A DNA stretch of 64,000 nt, from the NCBI RefSeq assembly GCF_020740795.1, contig NC_067283.1:116317206-116381205 (forward strand). Reading direction: 5' to 3'. Under the pieces are notes generated by a model. That model made no database searches and had not been told where the DNA came from. It was given only the letters and a program-made list of their open reading frames with translations. The translations under genes and the position numbers were made by a program. Each line of letters opens with the position of its first letter. The stretch's first letter is position 1. The DNA is from Apus apus (Eukaryota > Chordata > Aves > Apodiformes > Apodidae). Shown here piece by piece: positions 37,705 to 50,052 of this stretch.

Positions 37705-38135
37705 TCTTTGAGAAGAGGAGACTGAGGGGAGACCTCATTGCTCTCTACAGCTGCCTGAAAGGAGGTTGTAGGAGGGTGGGTGTTGGCCTCTGCTCCTAAG
37801 TGGATAACAATGGGACTAGAGGAAATGGCCTGAAGTTGCGCCAGGGGGTTTATAGTAGATATTAGGAAGAATTTCTTTACTGAAAGAGTGATCAGGCACT
37901 GGAACAGGCTGCCCAGGGAGGTGGTGGAGCCACCGTCCCTGCAGGTATTCAAGAAACATGTATATGTGGTACTTCAGGACATGCTGTAGTAGGCATGATG
38001 GGTTTTTTGTGGGTTGTGTGTTCTTGGCTTTGTGGGGTGTGTGGTTGTGGTTTTTGTTGTTGTTGTTGGTTGGCTGGGTGGGTTGTATGGATGGTTGGAC
38101 TAGGTAATCTTAGATGTCTTCTCCAACTATGATTT
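37705..38135 (+). mobile_element. CR1 LINE 3' fragment, plus strand
   Basis: Starts at 'ctttgagaagaggagactg', the end of ORF2, and carries the block 'actggaacaggctgcccagg' followed by 'gaggtggtggagccaccgtc'. From about 37985 to 38095 it carries a G/T-rich expansion (GTTGTTGTT, GGTTGG) inside the 3'UTR before the GGTTGGACTAGGTAATCTT block. The terminal octamers are lost or degraded. 5'-truncated and non-coding. Confidence 0.9.
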
Positions 38136-41100
38136 GGACTTGTGTTCCAATCATTGTTATGCAGAGATGCTTGTGTTTTGTTAGCCCTGTTGCCAGAGAA
38201 CAAATATGAAAGAGCATGTTTGAATAACATGGTCACTGAACTGTCTTTTGAAACCAGTAAATTAAAATGAAAATCAATACACAAATGATCTTAAATTTTT
38301 ATACTGATTTTGAGTGACAGAGACCTGACTTGAGGTTTGTTTGAGAGCCAAGCTCAAAAGTCCGTTTTAGAAAATAAGAAATTGTTTGTGCCAAGTAGGA
38401 CAATATCCGATAAGAAAATCCATTAATCACTCCAGATTAGGCAGTAGCAGATGTATTTTATCAGGACATGGGATGGTTTATACCTACCCTAGTGCAGAAG
38501 TGAACTCAGCAGTACATCCTTTTTGATTTTGCTCTAGCTATGCTATGCAGACAGAGATTTGGAGTTTGAAATACCTCTAAATGCTGAGTATGTAAACATA
38601 GCAAGTTTATGTTTGCCTTTTAAGACAAACCCAGTAAATTATTCTAGAGATGCCAAATGTTCCCATGAGGTCCCTAGTAACCTAACTTAGACTGCAGATA
38701 CAGTGGCTAGGTGTATTTAACTCTTACTGATACACTTATGAGGAACTTATGTTCTGTTGATTGTGTCTTGGGACAATGGCTAATACTAAGGGAAAAGATA
38801 TAGCTATATCCACAAAAACCACACTCTCAAGTTTTGTTAATTCCTGTGATGTAACCAATTTTATTCACACATCAAAAAGCAAGTGGCTTTTTTGTACAGC
38901 TTTAACATTTTCAAAATGTCTTGAGCTCCTCCTTGTTGAAGTGAATATACAATGCATTATTTGTGCCATGGCAATACATGCTCTCTGTTTCTTTGTATGT
39001 ATTCTACTGCCTTGGTTATCACTTGTGTCGGCAGAATATGCAAGATAAATAGTATCCTTAGAAACTGTAAACCAAACACGGGAGCACAATTGGTGCCATC
39101 TAGCTTGTGATTGCATTTTGTGATCTGAAATGTGATAAAGATCACGGAGGAATGACTTGTCAAGTTATAGCTGTACAATATTCAATGATGCAAATAGCCA
39201 CCCATTAGATTTCACATGAATGATGAAATAGCACAGAAAAGCTATTTGTTGTTGTGCAAGGAACCAATTATGTTGTAACAATAGAACTATGACTAAAAAT
39301 AGATCATATAAGAACCATAACATTGGGCTCTGTTTTCTTTTTTTTTTCTTAATAAAATACTTAAAATGAGTAAATAGTTGTAGAATTTCATTCTCTATCT
39401 AACATGCACATTTTGTGTGGACTGTTCAAACAGATCACTCAAAGCAGACTAGGCAAAACTTGAGGACAGAAGGAAGAAGTACATTCTGATGGTTTAAAAG
39501 CAGTTGGTGAAACAGAACAAATTTCCCAAGAAACTGAAGGTGTGCACTGTAGATTTATTGTAGACACTTAAATGAGATTATAGTGTTAAAAAATGTATCC
39601 TCATAACTCCCTTCTCCATGTCTGTTCTGCTCTGTCAAATTATGCTGAACATAATCCTCCAGATTTCATGGAAGTGATAAATATAATGGTGTATGTCAGG
39701 AATGCTTTTTTTAGTCCATTTGTGTACATTTGTCACTGTATTGGAGAGTAATGTGTGGCTGGTGCAATTCTTCAATCTAACTTCAGCTGTGTTGTGCTGG
39801 TTTAGTAGAGGGAAAAGGATGAGCAAAAGTAATAAGAGAGAAAAGTAAAATCAAATAAGATTAAGTAAATAAAAAATGACATTGAGAATCGCTATTTCCC
39901 ATAACTAAGCCAATGTAGTTTTCAGGCAGTTAGTTTGAAAGGAAAAGGTTGCTTTTTCCCCAAAAACTTGAAATTGTGAAAATCTTTGCCATAAGATGTC
40001 ATGGAAGTTCAGAAGTGTAAACAGATAAAGGCAGGAATAAGGAAAAGCTAAGCGAGAATATACTCAGCAGCAGGCATTGAACTTTATGGCTTGTGAGCAA
40101 GTTGAGACTCAGGATGCGACTCAGTCCTGGAATCTGGCAAGTTTGATAGGCCAGGGGAACTATCTGTAGATGCTGTGTTTATGGCATGTTTATGGTTCTT
40201 AAGTTAAAAACTTTTTTTCTTCACACAGTTGAAAACCATCCTGGTATAGGAGGATAGTAACACATAAAATGGGCATTGTAGCTGTGAAGATCCAACTCAG
40301 ACATTGTACTTTATCATGCTGACTGAAAGCAATCTCTTTCCTCCACCATTCAGTTTTGCTGCTGACAGATGACCCAACAGATTATTTTATTCTATCCACA
40401 CACAACAACTCTGCTGCTGAAGGATTTCTGAAGTCAAGGCAGAGCTGTCTAAGAGATACCTTTTATGACAAATTGTTAGGGTGAGCTCTGAAACATAGCA
40501 CATTAGCAGCAGCCTTTCAGAATAACACTTCATGAAAGCAGGAATTTCTGCATAATTTCTGTTATGTACATCCTGTGTCCCTTCACCCAAGCACTCTTTG
40601 CTGTGTTTCATGTCATCATTCCTCATGGGGATACATTTCTTTAGTAGATTGTAGGTACTTTGCTGCTGGGCCATATCTTTTTAAATACCACAAAGATGTA
40701 ATTAGTATCTTCTGTGTTTCAATACAACATAGTTATGAGGAGTATAGAAATTAAATTGAAGCAATCTAACAGAAAAGACCAAAGACAACGCAGCAACATA
40801 AGAAAATATTTTCTTCCCACCATGTCTTTGCCTACCACCTGCAGCTCAAAACAAAAGTTTGTGGTTCAGATTTTTTCCCAGTGAATTACATTTGCCAAGC
40901 AGTAAAAATGATGTACTTTTTCTAGCTGTTTGAATATGCAGACCCACTCATCTTAAAAAGATTTCAGCTTTGAGATTGTCTTTTTGTTCCTTTGACAGCT
41001 GTCTCTTACAAAGCAATATTCTTCTTGATGCCAGGATGCTTTGGTTGCATTCTAAATGAGGGTCTACTGCATGTATTTTGTTAGTCTCAGCAGCCAGCAA

Positions 41101-42039
41101 ATGTCCTATCGGTACATAGACATCTAGGTGCCCAAATTCATAGAATACATTTTGACAAATTCAGATAAAAACTTGTGGGTTTTTTCTAGTTGAACAGTTG
41201 ATATGTTCAACACAATATTTGCACCTTATTCTAAACTATAGTTTGACCTCAGGTATTTGCAGAAAAGTGCCGAGGGCTTCATTTAAACAATATACTTCAC
41301 TGTTCAAATTGGGTACTTACATTTATTTTAAATCTCAAAATTTAGAGGACAAAAATGCTGAAGCAAGAACTAAGAGCGAAAAAAAGTTAATCTTACAAGG
41401 CTTTAGAATGGAAATGTATTTTCTCATTCTGATCAGCTTAAGTTGAAATTATTTTCTAAAGAATAACTTTATCAGCCTCTCAGAATCCCCCAAACAGGGG
41501 ATTCTGTGCTACAAGATAAACTTTCAGATAGAAACATTTTTTATTTTTTGCATTATTTAAGATACGGGACTTGCACCACTCCATGTACTACTTTAGTAAA
41601 CCGACTATACTGTTTACTAACAGTGCTATTTTCTCCCACCTAACAACTTTGCATGTCCAGTTTAAGAAACTTGCTTCATCACTTTGTTATATATAGATAG
41701 ATCAGAAATCTAGATATTTCTCCTTACTTTTGTTATTTGCTGAGTGTCATTTGCTCTGGTACTTCATCAATTACATAATTTTTATTTTGAATTTTGAAAA
41801 TGTTTATGCATCTGCATTTTGGCATAGAACTTAATTTGGTTGTTAAAGTTGTCAAATTAAAAAAAATATTACTTTTCAATTTTTTTCTGCAGTTAGAGAT
41901 CATGCAAATATTGCTATGGATAGAGATAGAAGGTATGTTTTACAGGGAGCCTGAAGAGAGTGACAGCTAGGACAGTTTGGGTAGGGGAGAAAGAATGTTG
42001 TAAGGCTACAGCTGAGAGCTGCTACATTAGGCAACTTGT
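38136..42039. other. Intergenic DNA, no gene recognised
   Basis: AT-rich, with no recognised gene or repeat family. A 10-bp-arm hairpin lies at 41481-41506 and is listed separately. Confidence 0.5.
41481..41506. repeat. Perfect 10-bp inverted repeat with 6-base loop
   Basis: CAGAATCCCC, then CAAACA, then GGGGATTCTG. The stem is GC-rich at the loop side, so it should be stable as RNA. There is no T run after it that would suggest a small-RNA terminator. Confidence 0.9.
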
Positions 42040-42285
42040 GCTAAAGAAAGATTTTCTTTATTGAAAGAGTGGTTGGACACTGGAACAGGCTGCCCAGGGA
42101 GGTGGTGGAGTCACCATCCCTGGAAGTGTTTAAAAGAAATATAGATGTAGTGCTTAGTGACATGATTTAAGCACTGAACAGGTAAATGAGGTTATGGTAG
42201 GGGGATTTAGGTTATGGTTGGACTTGATGATCTTCAAGGTCCCTCCCAACCAGGATGATTCTATGATTCTATTCTATGATTCTAA
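42040..42285 (+). mobile_element. CR1 LINE 3' fragment, plus strand
   Basis: Contains 'actggaacaggctgcccagg', 'gtgcttagtgacatgattta', 'ggttggacttgatgatcttc' and terminal octamer-like ATTCTATGATTCTATTCTATG with a slipped copy. About 245 bases, heavily 5'-truncated. The left boundary is approximate. Confidence 0.92.
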
Positions 42286-44958
42286 GGTTGATGATAGTAG
42301 CTGAAGGTGTTCCACATGCACATGGTCTGCCTGCCTAAACTTTCAGCTCTGATCTTGTTGCTCGCTTAGGCATTTGCATCCTTTTAATTTTGACTTCAGG
42401 CAGGCCAGTCTGCAAACATAAAGCTACCATGTATTTAAGTACTTTATTTCATTGGGTCTTTCTGTCAGATACATTTATGGTATATAATAATAGATGTTAA
42501 AATATTGAAGTGGTAAGAGCTCTTATATCAACACTGGGTGTAGTTCAACCTGTTTGGGTCATGTACAGCTGAACATTTATTATCATGTTGGCCTGGAAGA
42601 CTGAGTAGGATTAGTTCATGGGTAAAAAAAAGTTGAAATAGAGCAAGATAGATGTGACACTGGTGAACAGAAGGTACTGAGAAGGTCTTGCCCATGAAGT
42701 AGTCTTATTAGGGTAGATACATGCATAGCCTACAATTTCACTTTGTAGTTGAGGACTTCTATATTCCTTGATGATTCTAGACTTCTGTTTTGATGGACTG
42801 TGGACTAAATGTTGCTCTGACTGTGGGCATGTGATAAACCTAGGCATCATTGCTTACAAAAGTGGCATGGAGACCTCTTCAGCTGCACCATGTATTGTGA
42901 ACATGCCGGCTTGCCTTCTGCTGGCTTCCCATAGAATTTTGAATCAGGTTATCTAAAAAGCACTTGACAACCTGAAGTTAGGCCATCTTAAATACAGATT
43001 AAAGCAATGACATCCTTAATCTAGAAAAAGAAACTCTCTAAAAAAGATTGGAATTTTGCTGGAAATGCTAGTATTTTAGACTTAAATATGTGAATAGAGC
43101 AACTTCCACTTTTCTCACTTTCCATATCCTGAGGACAATGTTTCAGTAGAAAAGGCACAGTTTTTAATGAGAAGAAATATGTTTTTACAATCAAGAATTT
43201 ACTAAGAATTTGTAGTGCTCTATATAAAACCATAAAGCAAGGGCCTGCATCATGCATACTTCTGACTTTGTCAAGAGGAAAACTACACGTGACACAGGAA
43301 AATCGAAGTATTCATTGCAATACCAGGTAACATACATATAGTTTCATACCCATAATTTAATGGACAAATATTTACATAACAATCACATTTTGGACTGAAA
43401 GAGATTTAAGGGGTTTTGATCAGTCCTGTCTGTCTTACTCAGACACAGTAATACCAGCTTTTGTAATAGCTGGGTTAAAAGTGAATGTAAACATTAATCT
43501 GTATAATCTTTTTTTTCACCTAAAATGGCTGTTAATGTTGCACTTTGTAAAAATCCCAGAACATTGGATTTACTTTGTTAATCCTTCCCTTGATGAATAA
43601 GAAATTCAATGAGTATTTCCAGCTTAACTTTTAGGTAAACATAAGGTTTTCCTTGTAGTAAATCTTATCTGCTAACAGGCAAACTTTGGACAAACCAAAA
43701 TATATTTTGTGGTTTAGATTGTGACATTGAGACTGTTGGTCTCTCTACTCTAGCAAGATTTAAAGAAATAAGACTAAGATCATTTTGTAACAAGGAAGGG
43801 TGCCCACTAAGACAGGTGGCATGTGTTGAGATAAATTAGTCATCAGGTTTTTTTAAAGAAGAGTGACACATAGCAGCTTAGATGATGCATATTCTTTCCT
43901 TTCCAATTAGTCTTTCCAAAACTAACAGAACAAGGATTTAAATATTCATTAGCCTTATTCTGCAAACTGCTCAGGCATCAGCTTTTAAAGGCTGGGACTG
44001 CAGGCTTTCAGTAAGAAATGAGGATCAAATTCTTGTGAGATTTGCCTGCGTACTGTTTAATAATGGCATCAAAATAATAAGAGCAGAGGAAAACTAACTA
44101 ACTAATTTCTCTGGATTCAGACACAGCTTTTGTGGTCTCAGGTTCACTGCCATTCTCAAACTGGGCTCTGTGCTCCTTAATTTCCAACAGTTGTTGTACA
44201 GTCTTATATCTCATGACAAAGCCTATCTTTGTCTTTCTTTTGCAGGGTTAGAGATTGCGAGTGACTATGTGTTAGATACCTAATGCTCTTAATTTATGAT
44301 TTTGTCTGCTAAAGCCCCTAGACAATAAAAATCAAACCAAATGCTGCCACAATTTGTACCTTAGTTTACTTGCTGTGTCATTAGGGATTACAAAAAAATT
44401 TAGAAATAATTATTTGGACTTCTGGAAGTGGAAAAAACATGTTTCTTCCTCTTATACGCTAAAATCTGTTTTAAAACTTGTTGCATTCAAATCCTCTGTG
44501 CAGTGTCAGCCTGTAGAAAGATGTTGTCAATAGGTAACTCTTGAGGCAATGGAGAGGAAGAACTTCTCCTCCTCAGGCTGCTAAGGCAGCTCTTGGTCTT
44601 TGGCTGTTTCCGTGGCCCTGACACCTTGACTCTCATCTGATACATTTACAGCAGGAAAGGACATGTGAGAATGTGATTCTCCTGTTAGACTGTTACCTGG
44701 ATGCAGATGAACAAGTGGATGCCTTAAAGCAGGGCTTTTGGCTACACTGGTGTGATCATTTTTTTTCCCCTACCAGGAACATTTTGCAATAAAATTGTAC
44801 CAGTTGGCTTGCCAAGTACTTTTCTATAGCCTAAGGGTGTAAAGCCCCTGGGAACAAGATTTTCTCTGTTGTAGTAGATATTTTGTATGTGAAATATATA
44901 TTTCCAAGGTAGAAGGGAAAAAGAAAAAAACAATGCCCAGTACGAGACAGACATGGAT
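42286..44958. other. Intergenic DNA, no gene recognised
   Basis: AT-rich, no recognised gene or repeat family, open frames under about 80 codons. Confidence 0.5.
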
Positions 44959-45403
44959 GTCCTGGAGTGAGTCTAGCAGGGGGTCACTAAGATGATTAAG
45001 GGATTGGGGCATCTGAGATGTGAAGAAAGGCTGAGAGAGCTGAGGTTGTTTAGCCTTGACAAGAGAAAAGTCAGGGGGATGTTGTCAGCATTTATAAATA
45101 GCTAATGGGAGAGAAGAAGACGTAGGCAGCCTCTTCCCAGTGGTATCTAATGAAACAAGAGGCAATGGCTGCAAATTGAAATACAGGAAATGCCACTGGA
45201 ACATAAGAAAAAAATTTTACTGTAAGGGTGGTGAAGCACTGGCACAGATTGATCAGAGATTGTGGTGTCTCATCCTTGGAAATATTCAAAAGTCATCTGG
45301 ACATGGTTCCAGGCGACTTGCTCTGGCTGACCCTGCTCTGAGCAGTGGGTTGGAATAGGCAATCTTCAGAGGCACTTTCCAACATCAGCTCCTCTGTGAT
45401 TCT
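44959..45403 (+). mobile_element. CR1 LINE 3' fragment, plus strand (older copy)
   Basis: Derived from the end of CR1 ORF2 ('aagatgattaagggattggg', 'gaagaaaggctgagagagctg') and the 3'UTR ('ggctgaccctgctctgagca', then 'gggttggaataggcaatctt'). It has many substitutions and small indels and has lost the octamers except for a degraded GTGATTCT. It resembles the subfamily of the 17.5-21.3 kb copy but is considerably older. Confidence 0.88.
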
Positions 45404-47721
45404 AAACCAAACCCCTTACAAATTCTGTCTTAACTGTCTGTTTATAATGATTTGAAGGGATGTTATTAATCTGTTTGTTCATATGTCTCAAAAGGCACTT
45501 GTAACAAATAAATTGTTTGATGGACAGACTGTTTATTCTAAAACATTAAAAGACTAACTGGCACTTTCTTTATTTTAAAAGAGGACAATATTCTTTATTC
45601 TATATAGATAAATCAGTGCATTTGAATGTCTCCTCTAACCTAATTTTTAATCTTTTTATGAGTAATGGAAGTCTATAACTGCCTTCTGTGCAAGAATTTG
45701 CACAGCATTCATCATAATTGAGAAAGGCGTCTGCACTGGGACCTTGGGGCCAGAGAAGTGGAGTGTTTCCAGAAGCGAGTGGGACCTGTGTTTGTGTTAT
45801 GATGTTGACATGTAGAATCATAAATATATTTGCAGCTTTACAATATGAGTTTCTAAAGCTTAACTGTCAAATTGATCTGAACACATGGAAAAAGTTTATT
45901 TTTCTTTGTTCTTTGCCTGGCTCAAGAAACACTGCACTCATTTATGTGAGTTGAATAAACAGCTGCTTGCACTTAAATGTAGTTAAAGAATAATGCTACC
46001 AATCACTTCTGAAAATTGAGCTGCAGTTCTAGGATTGTATCACACAAGTATTAATTCTCTTGAAGCTCACATTCCTTTACAGATTGAGTCAAAGTGAAAA
46101 CCATATGAAAAATGTTGAAGTCTGCAAGTACATGGGGAAGTGATTTATCTCAGCAGGGAGGGAGCTAATCTTCTTCTAGTTTTTGTCTGGAAATATACGG
46201 GTTCATTTTATAGATAAGGCTCTGGCATCAAAGGCAAACTGAACCGAGGCTCTGCTAAAGGCTTATGGGTGGGGACAATATTAGCCAGTACTAACACAGG
46301 AGCAAATTTTGTCATCAGTTATAAATATCTTACTTGATGAAATTCAGTGATATGAATAATGTTATACGACATTTCAAAAGTACCTCTTCACAGCTCTTCT
46401 GTTAGTCAGATATTAAAAAATGAGCAAATACAGAATCACAAATGACTATGAAATAAGACTTATCAGATTAATGTATTTTGAGGCGTGTCTTTGCCAGAGG
46501 TGGGGGCTGGAATATAAAAGATGCATTGAATATTTTGAAATATAATATATATCCCAGAAATATCACACATTTTATGTTTTAACAAGTCAGTCTCATTCAC
46601 AGATGTTAATGGAGACTCTCGGAAGCACTAGGCCAAATTCACACTTTTAATGTAATATATAATATAAATCTATTTATGATACTCAATAATTTAGTTTACT
46701 CAAATATTTCATTTTTATAAAGAATATTGGAGGCGAAAATAAATGAGCTTATTTTCTTTATACAGATTTTGTGTCAGCATTTCTTTTTGCTGAGATTAAT
46801 TCACTTTAGCTTTGCCCCTGTAGGAGGGACAGGGTTCCTCCCTCATGTTGCAGATCTCTTAGGTGTCCTTTCTGTACCTACGAGGCAGCTTTTTTTTTTT
46901 TTTTTATATAACCCGTTCTTTTGTGAAGAAGTAGTTATGCTATAGGAATTTCTAATTTAGGATACTAATAATGAGACAAAAGAATGTATAGTTTCTATTG
47001 CACATGTTCTGAAAGCAAATGTACTGTCTAAATTCTGTTCTTAGATGGGTACACATCTGTTATGCAGTGACTTCATGTGAACTTAAAGTCTTTTCTTTAT
47101 GCAGAAAAATTTGCCCTCTTAAATGGAAATGAATTGGCTAATTAATGACTTTACTAAGAGCAAAAGACTGAAGTAGCAATTAGACATGTACTTTGCATAA
47201 AAGAGACTTTACTGTTTGCCAGCACAAAAAAATAATCTATTTTATCAACATGCAGTAAGCATTTCATAAAAGTACTTTTATGTACTTTTAGTATTGAGTA
47301 ATGTTTCTTGACCTTCCTTTGAGCATCTCTGTTACTATAAGTACGGACTTTTAAAGTAATGTTCTAGCTTTTCCTGCATCAGTAATAAATATTGAATCAT
47401 TTGTAGACATTAACTGAATGGCATGGTTACAATATCACAAAAAGATCCACTTGGTCTTCTACTGGTGCAATTTAGTACAAGTCCCCAAGGCTTAGGATAG
47501 TAACAATAACCATTGCCATCTGGCATGTGGCAGTCTCCCATTTACTCAATTTTTATATTCTAGTTTTAGATGTTTTGAAAAACAGCATTTTCTCTTCAAG
47601 AGGTGATCATAATGGTTGATTGTCCTGTTTAATTCTAAAAACAGCCTTTTCCCATCTTGCAAGCATTTATGAGATTTTAGGGTCTTTTTCTCATTTTCAG
47701 TGAACCTAGAGTTAAAATCTC

Positions 47722-47880
47722 AAGAGAGGAAAAAAAGGAGAAAAAGTAAAAGCAAAAGAAAAAAAAAGAAAAAGAAAAAAAATAAAAATAAAAATAAAAA
47801 TAAAACGAAAAATGAAAAGGAAAAGAAAACAAAAAAGACAGAAAAAAAGAGAAAGAGAAAACGAAAAAGAAAAAGAAAAG
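47722..47880 (+). repeat. A/G-rich (polypurine) tract
   Basis: About 160 bases almost entirely of A and G, with AAAAAG, AAAAT and GAGAAA variants and only a few pyrimidines. It produces an artefactual Lys/Arg-rich frame. No parent repeat recognised. Confidence 0.9.
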
Positions 47881-48040
47881 CTCTTATTGGTTTGAAATAT
47901 TGTATTTAAATAATTTGATATGTTATTTTGATGGCAATTGTTTCTTACTTTGCCATTTTAAACATGTTAAGAGAAAAGTGACTTCAAACCAAAGAACCGA
48001 AATTTCGTTTAGAAAATATCAGAGTAAGATCTTCATCAGA

Positions 48041-48082
48041 TTCTTTTCTTTTTTTTTCTTTTTTTTTTTTCTTTTTTTTTTT
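48041..48082 (+). repeat. T/C-rich tract
   Basis: T runs broken by single C bases. It lies 160 bases after the polypurine tract and is partly complementary to it. Confidence 0.9.
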
Positions 48083-48537
48083 AGCATTTCAAATCCCTAG
48101 CCATTCCTCTGTCTGAATGGTTTCACTTTAGACAACTTTGAGTTCCAATTATGTGGCCTAAGGTTATAAACCCTTGGTCACACTGTTAGCTCCATTTACT
48201 TGAATGGGATTACTCAGCCGAAGGACACAGTTTGTCAGTTTGTGGAACAGTTCTCTGAAACCCACTGGTATCAAGGGAAATATTGCTATGACTGAAGACT
48301 TACTATGATAAGAGTGAGGATTTTAACTCTGAATCCTTTGAAGATAACTAAGGCAAAGAATGCTTTCAGCATTGTTTATCTCTTATCTTCATCTGCTGCT
48401 ACCAGGCATTGTGTTTAAAAAAGGAATATTTATGAGGCGGTAATTCTCACGGAACACCTTGATTTTCAGCTAGATGAATTGCACAAGAGAGGAGCTGCAG
48501 TTTCTGAATTCAGGGATTTGTGTTTCTCCTGGGAAGC

Positions 48538-49384
48538 TGCAGTGGTTTAGACTCAGCTAAGGGCCAAACACGGAGCCAGCCTCCTGCCTATGCCTCTCCT
48601 CAGTGGGGGCAGAGGGAGAAAACAGGATGAGAAAGCTCGTGGATTGAGATAAACTCACAGAAATCTCATACCAGTTGCTGTTGTGGGCAAAATGGCCCTG
48701 ACTTGGAAAAAAAAGAATTTAATTTATTGCCAATGAAAATAGATTCAGATAGCAAGAAACAAACAGTAAAATAGCACCTTTCTGCTCCCTCTTCCAGGCT
48801 CAACTTCACTCCTTCATTCAGGACTTCTCCACCCACACCCCAAGCAGTGCAGCGAGGGATTGGAAGAGTACAGTCAGTCCATAACCAATCCTCTCAGCCT
48901 CTTCTTCCATCTGCTAGTTTTCCTCTGCTCCAGGGTGGGTCTTTCCATGACCTACAGTACTACAGGGAAAAAACCAACTTCTCTGGCATGAGGTCTCCTC
49001 AGGCCACAGTTCAGATCTCTCCTTCAGTGTGGGCTTCTCCAGGTGCAGCATGGGAGTCTCTGCTCCAACACCTGGAGCACCTCCTCCCCTCCTTCTTCTT
49101 CTCTCACCTTTGTGCTCCTACTGCTGATTCTCACTCCCTCTCTTTTTTTTTTTTTCCCCTCCCTCCCATCCCCTTCCTTCCCTGCCTAGCCAGCATCTTT
49201 GCCTTTTCTTCAATATGTTGCCGCAGATGTGCCACACGTGGCTAATGGTCTCTGCTGTGTCTTGTGGTGGATCTGTTGGAGCTGGCTGGAGTCAGCTGTG
49301 TCCTGCCTGGGATGGCCTCAGCCTCCCCCCATTTCTCCCTCGATCCACCCTGCAACAAAAACCTCGACACAGATACCCAATGCA
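48538..49384 (-). mobile_element. Solo LTR of an avian endogenous retrovirus, minus strand
   Basis: On the minus strand the element begins TGCATTGGGT (at 49384) and ends near 48538, about 847 bases. It carries the features of a common avian LTR: a start resembling TGTATTGGGT, a degraded CCT-type U3 region, a segment with repeats of the form 'ctggagcag', an AATAAA on the minus strand at 48723-48728, and a tail corresponding to 'gccagggt...aacccacca' (here much diverged). The plus strand is strongly C/T-rich. No internal gag, pol or env sequence adjoins it, so it is a solo LTR, formed by recombination between LTRs of an old insertion. I believe the family is ERVL-like but cannot confirm the class. 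No clear target duplication seen. Confidence 0.75.
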
Positions 49385-49536
49385 TGAGCTTGTCTCTCTG
49401 CAACCCTGGAAAAGGTGCTTTGAAAAATAAATCAGGGAATATACTTTTATTATATGCCATAAATAGGTGAATTGATAGTCTGCTTTATGGCATCTTCATT
49501 TCTTTCATGTAAGTTTTGTAGTGTTGCAGTATTATG
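49385..49536. other. Short spacer between LTR and CR1
   Basis: About 150 bases of AT-rich sequence without a recognised feature. Confidence 0.6.
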
Positions 49537-49977
49537 GGGATCAGAGGGTGGGAGCACCTCTGCTATGAAGACAGGCTGAGAGAGTTGGGCCTGTTCATCC
49601 TGGAGAAGAGAAAGCTCTGGGGAGACCTTATAGTGGCCTTGCAGTGCCAGAGGGGGCTACAGGAAAGCTGGGGAGGGACTTTTTACGAGAGAGGGCACTG
49701 ATAGGACAAAGGGTAATGGTTTTAAACTGAAAGAGGGGAGATTTAGGTTAGATATTGGAAGAAATTCTTCACCGTGAGAGTAGTAAGTAGTAAGGTGCTG
49801 GAACAGGTTGCCTAGGGAGGCTGTGGAAGCCCTCTCCCTGGAGGTGTTTAAAGCCAGGTTGGATGAGGCTTGTGCAGCCTGGTGTAGTGTGAGGTGTACC
49901 TGCTCATAGCAGGGAGGTTGGATCCTGATGATCTTTAAGGTCCCTTCCAACCTTAACCATTCTATGATTCTATGATT
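49537..49977 (+). mobile_element. CR1 LINE 3' fragment, plus strand
   Basis: Carries 'aggctgagagagttgggcct', 'ggacaaagggtaatggtttt', 'gtgctggaacaggttgccta', 'tagtgtgaggtgtacctgct' and the terminal GGTCCCTTCCAACC, then two ATTCTATG-type octamers. About 440 bases. It belongs to a subfamily different from the copies at 28.7 and 42.0 kb and shared with the copy at 52.2 kb. Confidence 0.92.
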
Positions 49978-50031
49978 ATCTAAATTTAGTTATTGCCAAG
50001 ATATTTAGCACCAACAAATATACAGATTCAG

Positions 50032-50052
50032 GAATCATAGAGTCTATGATTC
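50032..50052. repeat. Inverted pair of CR1 terminal octamers without a body
   Basis: GAATCATAGA, one G, then TCTATGATTC form a perfect 10-bp inverted repeat. Each arm contains an ATTCTATG-like octamer, one in each orientation. It lies 55 bases after the end of the CR1 at 49537-49977. Confidence 0.85.

Larger units (their letters stand above)
45404..48537. other. Intergenic DNA with a purine-rich tract
   Basis: AT-rich, no recognised gene. Contains the long A/G-rich tract 47722-47880 and a T-rich tract 48041-48082, listed separately, and a T run at about 46891-46905. Confidence 0.5.

Noticed and set aside
47700..47909. Lys/Arg-rich protein
   Set aside because: It is the translation of a polypurine tract.
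48847..49245. 132-codon open frame over the minus-strand LTR
   Set aside because: It lies on the C/T-rich antisense strand of the LTR and has no protein similarity.
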